Positions 37,116 through 46,541 of a stretch of 64,000 bases of DNA are shown in pieces (the first letter of the stretch is position 1; every line of letters begins with the position of its first letter). Source of the DNA: Candidatus Gallipaludibacter merdavium (lineage in GTDB: Bacteria; Bacteroidota; Bacteroidia; Bacteroidales; Paludibacteraceae); assembly GCA_017694875.1 (NCBI GenBank), contig JADIMG010000068.1:1-64000 (forward strand). The letters run 5' to 3'. Made by a program: the position numbers and the translations under genes. The notes under the pieces are model-generated. The model did not search any database. It saw only the letters and a list, made by a program, of their open reading frames with translations, and was not told where the DNA came from.

Positions 37116-37294
37116 AAGCATAGGACAATGGCATCTGTAGCAAACTATGTAATACAACATCATCCCTAAAACCTTCCCTACTGGACCTACAAGGACTATA
37201 GCGTTTGCTCCAATTGTTACCCGATGCGAACATAAACAATGTTTCCATGTGTTTGATGAAATAGGGGAGTGATGGTGGTTTGGTCTAAAAGTAT

Positions 37295-37302
37295 TATCTT
37301 TG
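37295..37302 (+). promoter_or_regulatory. -7 element before the MBOAT gene
   Basis: TATCTTTG, matching TAnnTTTG, 21 bp before the ATG at 37323. The only upstream TTTG is 12 bases away, shorter than normal. The same octamer stands before the 67-bp MBOAT fragment at 39434-39441. Confidence 0.5.
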
Positions 37303-37322
37303 CATCCGTTTTTGTAAAAATT

Positions 37323-38450
37323 ATGCTTTTTAATTCTTTTGAATTCCTCGTCTTCCTGCCGATAGTGTTTCTGCTCTATTGGTTTGTGTTCAACCGCAGT
37401 TTGAAGTGGCAGAACGCATTTGTGGTAGTGGCGTCCTATGTCTTTTACGGATGGTGGGACTGGCGCTTCCTTTTGCTTATTGCCTTCACTTCCCTGTGCA
37501 GTTGGGCGAGCGGATTGCTGATAGAGAAATATGCCGATGCACCCAAGAGCCGTAATATTTTCCGTGATTCCCGTTTCTATCTGTGGGCAAATATCCTCCT
37601 CAATTTAGGCATATTGGGTTTCTTCAAATACTTCAACTTCTTTGTGCAGAGCTTTGTCGATGCCTTTGCCGCCTTTGGCATAACGCTCCATGCCACTACC
37701 TTGCATATTATCTTGCCGGTGGGCATCTCCTTCTATACCTTTCAGGCCTTGTCCTATAGCATAGATGTCTATCGCAAGCAGTTACCACCCACACGTGATG
37801 CTGTGGCCTTTTTAGCCTATGTCAGTTTCTTCCCGCAGTTGGTAGCGGGTCCTATTGAGCGTGCCACCAACCTTTTGCCGCAGTTCCAGCGTCCGCGCAC
37901 TTTCGATTATGCGCAGGCCGTTGACGGTTGCCGCCAGATGTTGTGGGGCTTTTTCAAAAAGATAGTTATTGCCGACAATTGTGCCGTCTATGTCAATCAG
38001 GTGTTCGACACCTATCAGGACCAGAGTGGAAGCACCCTACTGTTAGCAGCCATTTTCTTCACTTTCCAGATATACGGTGATTTTTCCGGCTATTCCGATA
38101 TAGCGATAGGTTGCGCTAAATTGTTCGGCATTCAGTTGATGCGCAACTTCAATGTGCCCTATTTCAGCCGTGACATAGCCGAATTTTGGCGTCGTTGGCA
38201 TATTTCGCTCACCACCTGGTTTCGTGACTATATTTATATTCCATTGGGAGGCAGTCGTACCACCAAAGCCAAAATCATCCGCAATACTTTTATCATCTTC
38301 TTGGTGAGCGGTTTGTGGCATGGTGCCAATTGGACCTTTGTGGTATGGGGTGCTTATCATGCCGTGTTGTTCATGCCGCTAATCTTGATGGGTAAGAACC
38401 GCCGTTTTACGGATACAGTTGCCACCAACCGAATTTTGCTATACAATTGA
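37323..38450 (+). CDS. MBOAT family O-acyltransferase, C-terminally truncated
   Basis: AlgI/DltB-like inner-membrane acyltransferase that would pass acetyl groups across the membrane for O-acetylation of a surface glycan. Many hydrophobic segments are present, as are NFNVPYFSRDIAEFWRRWHI and SGLWHGANWTFVVWGAYHA with the invariant histidine. It is 375 residues, whereas family members are usually about 460-500, and it ends abruptly after FTDTVATNRILLYN, so the last membrane helices are missing. No AlgJ/AlgX-type partner follows. Bases 37353-37419 recur at 39444-39510. It may be inactive. The ATG at 37323 follows the -7 element and gives the family start LFNSFEFLVFLP. Confidence 0.85.
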   Translation: MLFNSFEFLVFLPIVFLLYWFVFNRSLKWQNAFVVVASYVFYGWWDWRFLLLIAFTSLCSWASGLLIEKYADAPKSRNIFRDSRFYLWANILLNLGILGFFKYFNFFVQSFVDAFAAFGITLHATTLHIILPVGISFYTFQALSYSIDVYRKQLPPTRDAVAFLAYVSFFPQLVAGPIERATNLLPQFQRPRTFDYAQAVDGCRQMLWGFFKKIVIADNCAVYVNQVFDTYQDQSGSTLLLAAIFFTFQIYGDFSGYSDIAIGCAKLFGIQLMRNFNVPYFSRDIAEFWRRWHISLTTWFRDYIYIPLGGSRTTKAKIIRNTFIIFLVSGLWHGANWTFVVWGAYHAVLFMPLILMGKNRRFTDTVATNRILLYN

Positions 38451-38541
38451 AAATGGATTTTGATTTGTGATAAAGTGAGGTTTGGAGGATATGTGAGAAT
38501 TGGTATATTGTTGATTTTTTAGTAATTTTCTTAGGTAAGAT

Positions 38542-39294
38542 ATGGCGAATAAATTTATTTCAATACAAGAATATGATGCCATGATGGCATATATAAAGCC
38601 CAAATTGCAGGCTTTGTGGATACATGAAAATGAAGAAAGGAAGAAGAGAGGGAATGAATTGATTAATGAATTTCAATTTGGTTTTCCAATCATAGACATT
38701 GCACATTACAAAATCAACAATAGTCGTAATTTTTATTTGATTTTTAATAGTAGCTTTTTGAAGATTATATCTTCCTCTATTATAAAAGCTATTGATAACT
38801 TTCCGGATAAGTTTGGAACAGGAGATGCAAATGACGTAATTGATGCATTGTATAATGTAAGTGGATATCATGGAGATAGAGAAGCTTATATTGGTTATCT
38901 AGAACAGAATGCATGCTGTTATATCGTGTATAGAGAAAATGAAAAATTTGACGATATTTTAAGATTAGATATATTCCGTTTGATTTTACCATGTAAAGAT
39001 GATTCTAAAAAATATGAATTTATTGGTGGATTATTACATGCCTTGAAACACTTTTCTATTAATGGTAAGAATTTGTCCACAGGTAATGATATTCATAATA
39101 TTTTTGACGTATATCATGTCGTGTACCTTATAGGGATGGCGTTTGGTACTAGAGATAGAAAAAAAAATGAGAGCAATTCATGTCAGACTTTATCTGATGC
39201 AATTATGCATATTGTGTTTTATAAAGAAGAAATATCTAGTGTTTTTTTTCTTGTTAGTTATTACAAGAAAAAATCAGTTAAAAATGTAAGCTGA
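38542..39294 (+). CDS. Hypothetical protein, unrecognised family
   Basis: A 250-residue, clearly AT-rich gene, probably soluble and alpha/beta, with no signal peptide and no motif I recognise. Visible features are a charged N-terminal helix (LQALWIHENEERKKRGNEL), a central GYHGDREAYIGYLEQNACCY segment and a later GGLLHALKHFSINGKNLSTG. The tail is lysine-rich. It sits alone between the truncated MBOAT gene and a 67-bp fragment of the same MBOAT gene, so it looks like inserted cargo. It does not resemble the glycosyltransferases around it. A role in defence or immunity is conceivable from position only. Confidence 0.65.
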   Translation: MANKFISIQEYDAMMAYIKPKLQALWIHENEERKKRGNELINEFQFGFPIIDIAHYKINNSRNFYLIFNSSFLKIISSSIIKAIDNFPDKFGTGDANDVIDALYNVSGYHGDREAYIGYLEQNACCYIVYRENEKFDDILRLDIFRLILPCKDDSKKYEFIGGLLHALKHFSINGKNLSTGNDIHNIFDVYHVVYLIGMAFGTRDRKKNESNSCQTLSDAIMHIVFYKEEISSVFFLVSYYKKKSVKNVS

Positions 39295-39412
39295 TGCTAT
39301 TTTACTTCATTGATAGATAGTTCTGATTTCTGTGGAAGTTTATTTCATGATGGGAATGGTAATGAGTTGTGTAAACTAAATGCATGTCATTTTGTATTTT
39401 ACTTCTTATTGC

Positions 39413-39441
39413 TTTGGATTTTCTAAAGATACTTATCTTTG
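39413..39441 (+). promoter_or_regulatory. Promoter before the Wzt-type ATPase gene
   Basis: TTTG at 39413-39416, 17 bases, then TATCTTTG at 39434-39441: a full consensus promoter. It directly precedes the duplicated MBOAT fragment and may drive the polysaccharide operon from the ATPase onward. Confidence 0.55.
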
Positions 39442-39443
39442 TA

Positions 39444-39510
39444 TTCCTACCGATAGTGTTTCTGCTCTATTGGTTTGTGTTCAACCGCAGTTTGAAGTGG
39501 CAGAACGCAT
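39444..39510 (+). pseudogene. 67-bp fragment of the MBOAT gene
   Basis: Matches 37353-37419, inside the 5' part of the MBOAT gene, at 66 of 67 positions. It begins TTCCTACCGATAG (G to A against the full gene) and ends AGAACGCAT. It has no start codon and no continuation. Beyond both ends the similarity stops at once, as in a recombination scar. The rest of 39295-39578 holds only the promoter. Confidence 0.85.
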
Positions 39511-39578
39511 GTGAAATGTAGAAGTTTGATTTTTGATGGATTATGTTTAATTTTGTAGGCGTATAGGTATATGTTTTC

Positions 39579-40865
39579 ATGAGTACAGCAATTGAATTTA
39601 ATCATATAAGTAAGCAGTATCGTCTTGGATTGGTTTCGACTCGTACATTGAGTCATGATTTGAACCGATGGTGGACGATGAATGTATTGCGTAAAGAAGA
39701 CCCTTATTTGAAGATTGGGGAAACTAATGACCGTTCCACTAAGGGCAATAGTGAATATGTATGGGCGTTGCGTGATATTGATTTCAAGATAGAACAAGGT
39801 GATGTGGTGGGTATTATAGGTAAGAATGGTGCAGGTAAAAGTACGTTGTTGAAATTGTTGAGTCGTGTAACAGCACCTACAACAGGAACTATCCGTGCAA
39901 AAGGACGTATCGCCTCTTTGTTGGAGGTGGGTACTGGCTTTCATCCCGAAATGACAGGACGCGAGAATATTTTCATGAATGGTGCCATTATGGGTATGAC
40001 CAAGCAGGAAATCCGTGCCAAGTTGGATGAGATAGTGGATTTTTCTGGTTGTGAACGTTATTTGGATACTCCTGTGAAACGCTATTCTTCTGGTATGATG
40101 GTGCGTCTTGGTTTTGCTGTTGCTGCTCATTTGGATCCTGAAATTTTGGTAGTAGATGAAGTGCTAGCAGTAGGTGATGCGGAATTTCAAAAGAAAGCTA
40201 TTGGAAAGATGCAGGATGTATCAAGAGGTGAGGGAAGGACTGTGCTGTTTGTTAGTCACAATATGGCAAGCGTACAAAATTTATGTCATTCAGGAGTCGT
40301 ATTAAAAGATGGACAGGTGGCGTTTCGAGGTGGCGTGTCTGAGGCTATTGATTATTATATGACGTCGTCGGTCTCAAGTAATTGTCTGTTGGATTTAAAA
40401 GAGAGAGCGATGCTATTAAGTAAGCAGAAAGCAGCTTATATTACTGATGTTGTTGTGGTGGATGTGAATGGCTATAAGGTTGATAATGTATTGTCTGGTG
40501 ATTTAGTTGATATACAGATTTCATATTATTCTTCTTTAGGTAAGCGTTTAGAGATTAATGTAGGTATTTATAATGCGATGGGTGATAAGATAATGCATCT
40601 AAGTAGCAGATATTCAAGTGAGGATATTATGCAATGTCCCCCAGAAAATGGAGTGATTATTTTTCATTTTGATAAATGTCCTTTGCCGGAAGGGATGTAT
40701 TTTTTGAATGTAACATTATGGAGTGGTATGGAAAGGATAGATGCAATTCAAAACGTATTGCAGCTAAATGTATCAGCCGGCGATTTTTATCATTGTGGTA
40801 CAATTCCTTCAGCAACTGATAGTAAAATATTGTTGGATTATAAGATGTCTTTGACTGCTCTATGA
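39579..40865 (+). CDS. wzt: Wzt-type polysaccharide export ABC ATPase
   Basis: ATPase for export of O-antigen- or teichoic-acid-like polymers. Walker A GKNGAGKST at 81-89, LLEVGTGFHPEMTGRENI (typical of the Wzt/TagH subgroup), signature YSSGMMVRLGFAVA near 169-182, Walker B ILVVDEVLAVGD at 189-200 and H-loop SHN at 226-228. Residues about 250-428 form a beta-rich C-terminal domain like the Wzt carbohydrate-binding domain that recognises the polymer's end. The partner permease (Wzm), normally just upstream, is not present in the window. It overlaps the next gene by 4 bp. Confidence 0.9.
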   Translation: MSTAIEFNHISKQYRLGLVSTRTLSHDLNRWWTMNVLRKEDPYLKIGETNDRSTKGNSEYVWALRDIDFKIEQGDVVGIIGKNGAGKSTLLKLLSRVTAPTTGTIRAKGRIASLLEVGTGFHPEMTGRENIFMNGAIMGMTKQEIRAKLDEIVDFSGCERYLDTPVKRYSSGMMVRLGFAVAAHLDPEILVVDEVLAVGDAEFQKKAIGKMQDVSRGEGRTVLFVSHNMASVQNLCHSGVVLKDGQVAFRGGVSEAIDYYMTSSVSSNCLLDLKERAMLLSKQKAAYITDVVVVDVNGYKVDNVLSGDLVDIQISYYSSLGKRLEINVGIYNAMGDKIMHLSSRYSSEDIMQCPPENGVIIFHFDKCPLPEGMYFLNVTLWSGMERIDAIQNVLQLNVSAGDFYHCGTIPSATDSKILLDYKMSLTAL

Positions 40866-43225
40866 AATATACTGTTGCGTCTATTGTGGTAAATAACGAT
40901 TTTTGTGTGTCATGTGGGGCTTGCTCATTAAATTGTAAAAGCAAGGCTATAGATTATCAGTTTAAGGAGGGGCTGTTTATTCCAGTTGTAGATGAGACAA
41001 AATGTATTGATTGTGATGCTTGTTTGCAGATATGTCCAAGCTATCATGTGAATATTCAAGCAGAGAATCGTAATGAATTGCTGCTAGGTAAGCATATTTG
41101 TGTCCAAACTATGCAAGCAAAAGATGTTCAACTGTGTAAAGAATCGACCAGTGGAGGAGTAGTTACTCAGTTGATAATATCCTTGTTGAAAAATAAAGAT
41201 TATCATAAGGCTTCTGTCTTGTATTTTCCTGTGTTTCGAGGAGAAAAAGCAAAGTTAACAGTTACCGATGATATAGATTATATTCGTAAAGCTGCAAAGT
41301 CTAAATATGTACCAGCTTCAGTTGATGACTTGTTGACCTATATGGAGATGCATCCTGAGGAAAAAATAATTATTACTGCTACTCCGTGTCAATTAATAGC
41401 TATTCGCTCTTTTATTAAACGTCGTAAATTGTCAATAGAAAATTATTTGTTTATTGGTTTGTTTTGTGATATGACCATGAACTATAATTTTTACTCTTAT
41501 CTGAAGCATATTCATGGTGATTTTGAAGAGTTGGTGTTTCGTTCTAAAGAACCCAATGGTTGGCCGGGAGATATGTTATTAAAGAAGCAAGAAACTACTG
41601 TTGTTGTAAGTAGGGATGAACGAATAAAACTGAAACCTTACTTTCAATTAAATCGTTGTCTTTATTGTTTTGATAAATTGAATGTGCATGCTGACATTAG
41701 TGTGGGTGATTGTTATGAAAAAGGCTATAGCTCAGAAAAGGGAAGTTCTAGTGTAATAATTCGGACAGAAAAGGGAAAAGATGCAATTGAAAAAATACAA
41801 GAGAGTTTTATTATATCTCCTTCTTCTATGGAAAATATAGTTGAAAGTCAACAGGTATTTTTAAAAGAGAGGAATGCTGTACGTGCAATGAAATATTCTT
41901 TTCTCTATAGAAATATACCACAGTTGATGATTGGAAAAGTAGTGGATGATGGTGCAATATGTCGAAGATACGGACAAGTGCAGGATTTTCTCGCTATTGA
42001 TAACCAATTTAAAGCTAAAAGTAATAGATCAAAGTTGAGTAGGATGCATAAACTGTTTTATATATTGCAACGTCTTTTTAAGAAAGATACAAACGCCTAT
42101 ATTTATATTGATCATGTTGGTTTTGTCAATAAGGGAGCAGAGTTAATGTTACGTGCTATAGTAGAGAAAGTGGAGCAATTATATCCAGATGCGATTAAAG
42201 TGCTTCCTTGGGATGTTTATAGGATGAATGTATCCTATTGCTGGGAACATAATATTTTACCTCTTAAGAATAATCCGACAGGAATACGAAAGAAATTGGA
42301 TTATTTGCTCACTAATCGTTTGCGAACAAAACGTACATATATTTTACCGTCAGAAATAACTGTAGTTTTAGATGCTGGAGGATTTCAATTTGCGGATAAA
42401 TGGACAATAGATGATACTTGGTTTTTGCAGAATTGGATTGCATATTATAAGCAATTTACGAATCCTGTTTGTAAAAAAATATTCTTACCCCAGGCGTTTG
42501 GTCCATTTACGAAGTCTAATGCGAAACAACTTATTCAACATGTTTATGCAATAGCAGATAAGATATATGCACGAGAACAGACATCATATAATTATTTACA
42601 GGAAGTTTTGCCTGACATGTCAAAAGTGACGATAAAGGGTGATTTTACTTGCCTTTTTCATCCACAGCCACTATCTATATTGAATTTCATGGAAGATAAA
42701 AAATTTGTTGCTGTTATCCCGAATGCTCGTATGATAGATAAGACGGATAAAGAGATATCAGATTCGTATATGGAGTTTATGTGTGCAATTGTAAGTTATT
42801 TGCATAAACGGGGGGAATCTGTTCTGTTGTTGAACCATGAAGGTCTGGATGATGAAAAACTTTTATTGGAAATAAATGAACGATTGGGTTTGTGTTTACC
42901 TATATTGACGAATTTAGATGCTGTTGAAATTAAACTCATCATAGGGAAATTAAAATTGTTAATATCTTCGCGTTTCCATGGGGTTGTTAGTGGCTTGTCA
43001 CAAGGGATACCTACATTATGTACCTCATGGAGTCATAAATATCAAGAATTATTAGCGGACTATGAGGTAAGTGATAATTTGTTGGATGTAATGAATATAA
43101 AAGATTCTATTGCTAGAATAGATAAATTGATGATGATTCCCAGTGTAAAATCTAAATATATTTTGGAGCAAAAAGAGTTTGTGTCTATGCAGATGTGGAA
43201 TGAAATAGCTGAGATGCTTGTTTAA
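40862..43225 (+). CDS. Fusion: ferredoxin/FrhB-type domain plus polysaccharide pyruvyl transferase
   Basis: A 787-residue protein made of two parts usually encoded by separate genes. The N-terminus has two [4Fe-4S] motifs, C15/C18/C21/C25 (CVSCGACSLNC) and C48/C51/C54/C58 (CIDCDACLQICP), followed by coenzyme-F420 hydrogenase beta-type N and C domains (about 90-350). Residues about 410-787 are a polysaccharide pyruvyl transferase domain with VGFVNKGAELMLRAIVE, the start of the family, and SRFHGVVSGLSQGIPTLC near the end. The second part would add pyruvate ketals to a glycan using phosphoenolpyruvate; the role of the redox part in glycan loci is not established. Coupled by ATGA to the ATPase gene. 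Confidence 0.88.
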   Translation: MKYTVASIVVNNDFCVSCGACSLNCKSKAIDYQFKEGLFIPVVDETKCIDCDACLQICPSYHVNIQAENRNELLLGKHICVQTMQAKDVQLCKESTSGGVVTQLIISLLKNKDYHKASVLYFPVFRGEKAKLTVTDDIDYIRKAAKSKYVPASVDDLLTYMEMHPEEKIIITATPCQLIAIRSFIKRRKLSIENYLFIGLFCDMTMNYNFYSYLKHIHGDFEELVFRSKEPNGWPGDMLLKKQETTVVVSRDERIKLKPYFQLNRCLYCFDKLNVHADISVGDCYEKGYSSEKGSSSVIIRTEKGKDAIEKIQESFIISPSSMENIVESQQVFLKERNAVRAMKYSFLYRNIPQLMIGKVVDDGAICRRYGQVQDFLAIDNQFKAKSNRSKLSRMHKLFYILQRLFKKDTNAYIYIDHVGFVNKGAELMLRAIVEKVEQLYPDAIKVLPWDVYRMNVSYCWEHNILPLKNNPTGIRKKLDYLLTNRLRTKRTYILPSEITVVLDAGGFQFADKWTIDDTWFLQNWIAYYKQFTNPVCKKIFLPQAFGPFTKSNAKQLIQHVYAIADKIYAREQTSYNYLQEVLPDMSKVTIKGDFTCLFHPQPLSILNFMEDKKFVAVIPNARMIDKTDKEISDSYMEFMCAIVSYLHKRGESVLLLNHEGLDDEKLLLEINERLGLCLPILTNLDAVEIKLIIGKLKLLISSRFHGVVSGLSQGIPTLCTSWSHKYQELLADYEVSDNLLDVMNIKDSIARIDKLMMIPSVKSKYILEQKEFVSMQMWNEIAEMLV

Positions 43226-43237
43226 TTGTGCTATTAT

Positions 43238-44764
43238 ATGGATATGGATAAAATGAATTTAGCCCCTATTGTATTATTTGTGTATAATCGTCCGTTGCAT
43301 ACAGAGCAAACTTTAATGGCGTTACAGAAAAATGATTTTGCCTCAGAATCAGAGTTGTTTATATTTGCAGATGGTCCAAAAGAAAATGCTGCTGTAGAAC
43401 AAATTGAAAAAATAGATGAGGTTAGGAAGATAATCCGAAAAAAACAATGGTGTGGTAAAGTACATATTATTGAATCAGAGGTTAACAAAGGATTGGCAGA
43501 TTCCATAGTAAGAGGTGTGACTGAGATTGTAAATAGATATGGGAAAATAATAGTATTGGAGGATGATGTCGTAGTGCAAAAAGGTTTTCTTCGGTATATG
43601 AATGATGCTTTAAACATATATGATGAAGAAGAGCGTGTTATGCATATTTCAGCATATATGTATCCCCACTCATGTAAAAAAATATCAGAAACATTCTTTT
43701 ATAATCTTCCATATCCAGGTGGAGGATGGGCGACGTGGAAGCGAGCATGGAAATATTTTTGTAACGATGCAAATGACTTATATAAATATTTCAATGAAAA
43801 TAATTTGTGGGAGGATTTTAATACGGCAGGTTCTGATTATTTACAATATCAGTTGGAAGCTAATATTAGAGGTGAGTTAAAAACATGGTTTGTAAAATGG
43901 CATGCGTCTATTTTAATGAAAAATGGATTGACTCTTTATCCTCACAGATCTCTTACTCATAATATTGGATTTGATGCTTCGGGGGTTCATTGTGGACAAA
44001 CTAATAAATTTGATGGACCATTAGTGTCTAGAGTGAAAGTAGTAAAGTCAAATCCTATTTGTTCTAAGGAAGGAAGGGAAATAATTCTAGATTTTTATAA
44101 GCGGTTAAATCAACCAACTCAAAGAACTTTTTTCCAAAGAATACGGGATTATTTGAAGAGAAAATTAAAAGTAAGAAATAGTAGTAATATTGTACATCAG
44201 AATGTGATACATAATAATCGTTTGGGTAGAAATGTAGTGCTTGCATCTGGAAGTAAGATTTTTAATAGCAACATTAAGGACTATACTTATATCTCGTTAA
44301 ATGCTAATATTTCAGATACTCAGATAGGTAAATTTTGTTCCATAGGTCCTAATTTATTATGTGGTTGGGGTATTCATCCTACAAATGGAATAAGTACTGC
44401 TCCTATGTTTTATTCAACGATGAAGCAAAATGGAATAACTTACTCTCAGACGGATAAAATAGAAGAAAGAAAGAGGATTACAATAGGGAATGACGTTTTT
44501 ATTGGTGCTAATGTAACGATTTTGGATGGAGTAACCGTTGGTGATGGTGCAATAATAGGAGCAGGAGCGGTAGTCTCCAAGGATATTCCTCCTTATGCTA
44601 TTGCTGTAGGATGTCCGATTAAAATTATTAGATATCGTTTTACAGAGGAGCAAATTGACGCACTGTTGCGAATCCAATGGTGGAATTGGGATGTGGTTGA
44701 TTTAAAAGAAGTGGAGCGAATGTTTTTCGATGTAGATGCATTTATTATGAAGTATGACAAATGA
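43238..44764 (+). CDS. Bifunctional glycosyltransferase - hexapeptide acetyltransferase (paralog 1)
   Basis: N-terminal half (about 1-285): GT-A glycosyltransferase with [27 protein letters not shown] and the metal-binding acidic triplet in VLEDDVVV. C-terminal half (about 320-505): left-handed beta-helix acyltransferase with hexapeptide repeats such as [20 protein letters not shown] and the closing [16 protein letters not shown], as in CatB-type O-acetyltransferases. It probably adds a sugar and acetylates the product. The same two-domain layout recurs at 47459-49027. The first ATG is at 43238; an ATG at 43253 lines up with the paralog's start. A TTG at 43226 is unlikely. Confidence 0.85.
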   Translation: MDMDKMNLAPIVLFVYNRPLHTEQTLMALQKNDFASESELFIFADGPKENAAVEQIEKIDEVRKIIRKKQWCGKVHIIESEVNKGLADSIVRGVTEIVNRYGKIIVLEDDVVVQKGFLRYMNDALNIYDEEERVMHISAYMYPHSCKKISETFFYNLPYPGGGWATWKRAWKYFCNDANDLYKYFNENNLWEDFNTAGSDYLQYQLEANIRGELKTWFVKWHASILMKNGLTLYPHRSLTHNIGFDASGVHCGQTNKFDGPLVSRVKVVKSNPICSKEGREIILDFYKRLNQPTQRTFFQRIRDYLKRKLKVRNSSNIVHQNVIHNNRLGRNVVLASGSKIFNSNIKDYTYISLNANISDTQIGKFCSIGPNLLCGWGIHPTNGISTAPMFYSTMKQNGITYSQTDKIEERKRITIGNDVFIGANVTILDGVTVGDGAIIGAGAVVSKDIPPYAIAVGCPIKIIRYRFTEEQIDALLRIQWWNWDVVDLKEVERMFFDVDAFIMKYDK

Positions 44765-45528
44765 AACTCTCGATAATTACCATAAATAAGAATAATGCTG
44801 AAGGCTTGCGTAGGACGATAGAAAGTGTGGTTGCGCAAACTTTAGATGATTTTGAATATATTGTTATAGATGGGGCAAGTACTGATGGAAGTGTGGATGT
44901 CATTAGACAATATGAAGACAGGATTTCTTATTGGGTTAGCGAACCTGATAAGGGTATATATAATGCAATGAATAAGGGAATTGCAAGAGCAAATGGAGAG
45001 TATTTGTTGTTTCTTAATAGTGGGGATTATTTGGTGGATAAAAATGTTTTGGTTAATGTTGTAGCGTATGAACTAAAAGAAGATATTGTATATGGCGAAC
45101 AATTAGTGGAAAAGAATGGTAGTTTGCAAAAGACATTATTTCTTGAACCTGAATCTATTTCCTTTTATAGTTTTATAAAATCATCATTACCTCATCAATG
45201 TACATTTATTTGTAAAAACTTGTTTGATAAAATAGGGTTGTATAATGAATCAAATAAAATAGTTTCTGATTGGGAGTTTAATATGTTGGCTCTTTTTAAA
45301 TATAATGTTTTATTGCGGAAGATAAATTGCCCCATTGCTGTATATGATAGTACAGGAATAAGTTCGGATGTCTCATTGTCGAAAATTCATCAGGAAGAAA
45401 AGAAGAGAGTCCTGTATACATATTTTCCGCGTATTATGAAAGATGTTGAGAGCATTGAGGCGTTGAAAAGAAGTCGTTTGTATCGTATTTTAGAGTTTTG
45501 TAGAAAGCTAAAGAACTTGTTTCTATGA
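44761..45528 (+). CDS. Family 2 glycosyltransferase
   Basis: A 255-residue GT-A enzyme. The N-terminal strand [20 protein letters not shown] leads to the nucleotide-binding IDGASTDGS, then [20 protein letters not shown] and LNSGD as the DxD-like site. No membrane anchor. The donor sugar cannot be told. It overlaps the previous gene by 4 bp and is coupled to the next by ATGA. Confidence 0.9.
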   Translation: MKLSIITINKNNAEGLRRTIESVVAQTLDDFEYIVIDGASTDGSVDVIRQYEDRISYWVSEPDKGIYNAMNKGIARANGEYLLFLNSGDYLVDKNVLVNVVAYELKEDIVYGEQLVEKNGSLQKTLFLEPESISFYSFIKSSLPHQCTFICKNLFDKIGLYNESNKIVSDWEFNMLALFKYNVLLRKINCPIAVYDSTGISSDVSLSKIHQEEKKRVLYTYFPRIMKDVESIEALKRSRLYRILEFCRKLKNLFL

Positions 45529-46535
45529 TATATATAGTTTATTATGAATGGAAAAATACGGCAGGGAATCATGCTGGGATGGCTTATTTGTTTCGATACA
45601 TTAAAGAACAGAATCCAAAAACGGTAAAGCTAATTAGAGTGCCTCATTATATAGCTAAGAAAGCTAACAAATATATTCAGCGCATTTATGTTTTTTTGAT
45701 TTCTCTGTATATTTTCGTTTTTTCAACACCGAGGACAAAAGTTTTATTTACTGAGTATTTAGGTAATGTTTCGGGGAATCAAACAAAAATGGCTTATTGG
45801 TTGAATAAATTACATTGGAGGGGGGGGATTTATGGGATGGTACATTTGTCAGAATCACATCTGAAAGAATTGTATGGGTCTGATGAATATATCAGAAAGC
45901 AGTTGTCTCTAGTTAATGAAATTATTGTTTTAGGTTCTACATTATCAGACTATTTTAAACGTTTAGGCTATGGAGAAAAGATATGGTTAACATATCATTA
46001 TGTTGATACATCTTATTATTTCCCATTGGATAAATCCAATAAAGAAACAGGAATGCTTAATGTAATAGCTATGGGCTCTTTAAAGAGAAATCATCATTTG
46101 TTATATGATATTGCTAAAAGAACACCGGATATTCATTATACAATTTGTATGGGTCAAGCAGATTTATCTTTAATTTTTAAAGACTTAGAGAATGTAATCT
46201 TGTGTGGATTTATGTCAGAAAGTGAATTGTTACATAGGATGCAAATGGCAGATGTCAGTATGTCTGTTATGGATGATACGGTTGGAAGTAATGTTATTAC
46301 AACTTCGATGGCATGTGGATTACCGCAAATTGTTTCAGATGTGGGGTCAATTCGTGATTATTGTAATGATGATAATGCTATTTTTTGTAAGAATGTTGAT
46401 GATTTTGTGGTCGCTTTAAATAGACTCTCATGTGATAGAATATTATTGAGAAGTATGTCGATAGCAGCAAGAAATAAGGCTATGGATATTGATATTAAAT
46501 CTTTTAATAAACTTTTTGTTGGTAGGTTTTTGTAG
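45525..46535 (+). CDS. Family 4-like glycosyltransferase (GT-B)
   Basis: A 336-residue GT-B fold enzyme. The C-terminal donor domain contains IAMGSLKRNHHLLYDIAKRT, VILCGFMSESELLHRMQMAD and GSNVITTSMACGLPQIVSD, which is the family's nucleotide-sugar binding block, though its usual EGxP-type glutamate is not obvious. The N-terminal acceptor domain includes a hydrophobic stretch (about 53-72) that may touch the membrane. Overlaps its upstream neighbour by 4 bp. Confidence 0.82.
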   Translation: MIYIVYYEWKNTAGNHAGMAYLFRYIKEQNPKTVKLIRVPHYIAKKANKYIQRIYVFLISLYIFVFSTPRTKVLFTEYLGNVSGNQTKMAYWLNKLHWRGGIYGMVHLSESHLKELYGSDEYIRKQLSLVNEIIVLGSTLSDYFKRLGYGEKIWLTYHYVDTSYYFPLDKSNKETGMLNVIAMGSLKRNHHLLYDIAKRTPDIHYTICMGQADLSLIFKDLENVILCGFMSESELLHRMQMADVSMSVMDDTVGSNVITTSMACGLPQIVSDVGSIRDYCNDDNAIFCKNVDDFVVALNRLSCDRILLRSMSIAARNKAMDIDIKSFNKLFVGRFL

Positions 46536-46541
46536 AAATAT

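Noticed and set aside
37353..39510. The 67-bp duplication as target-site duplication of an insertion sequence
   Set aside because: Far too long for a transposon target duplication, and no transposase or terminal inverted repeats lie between the copies.
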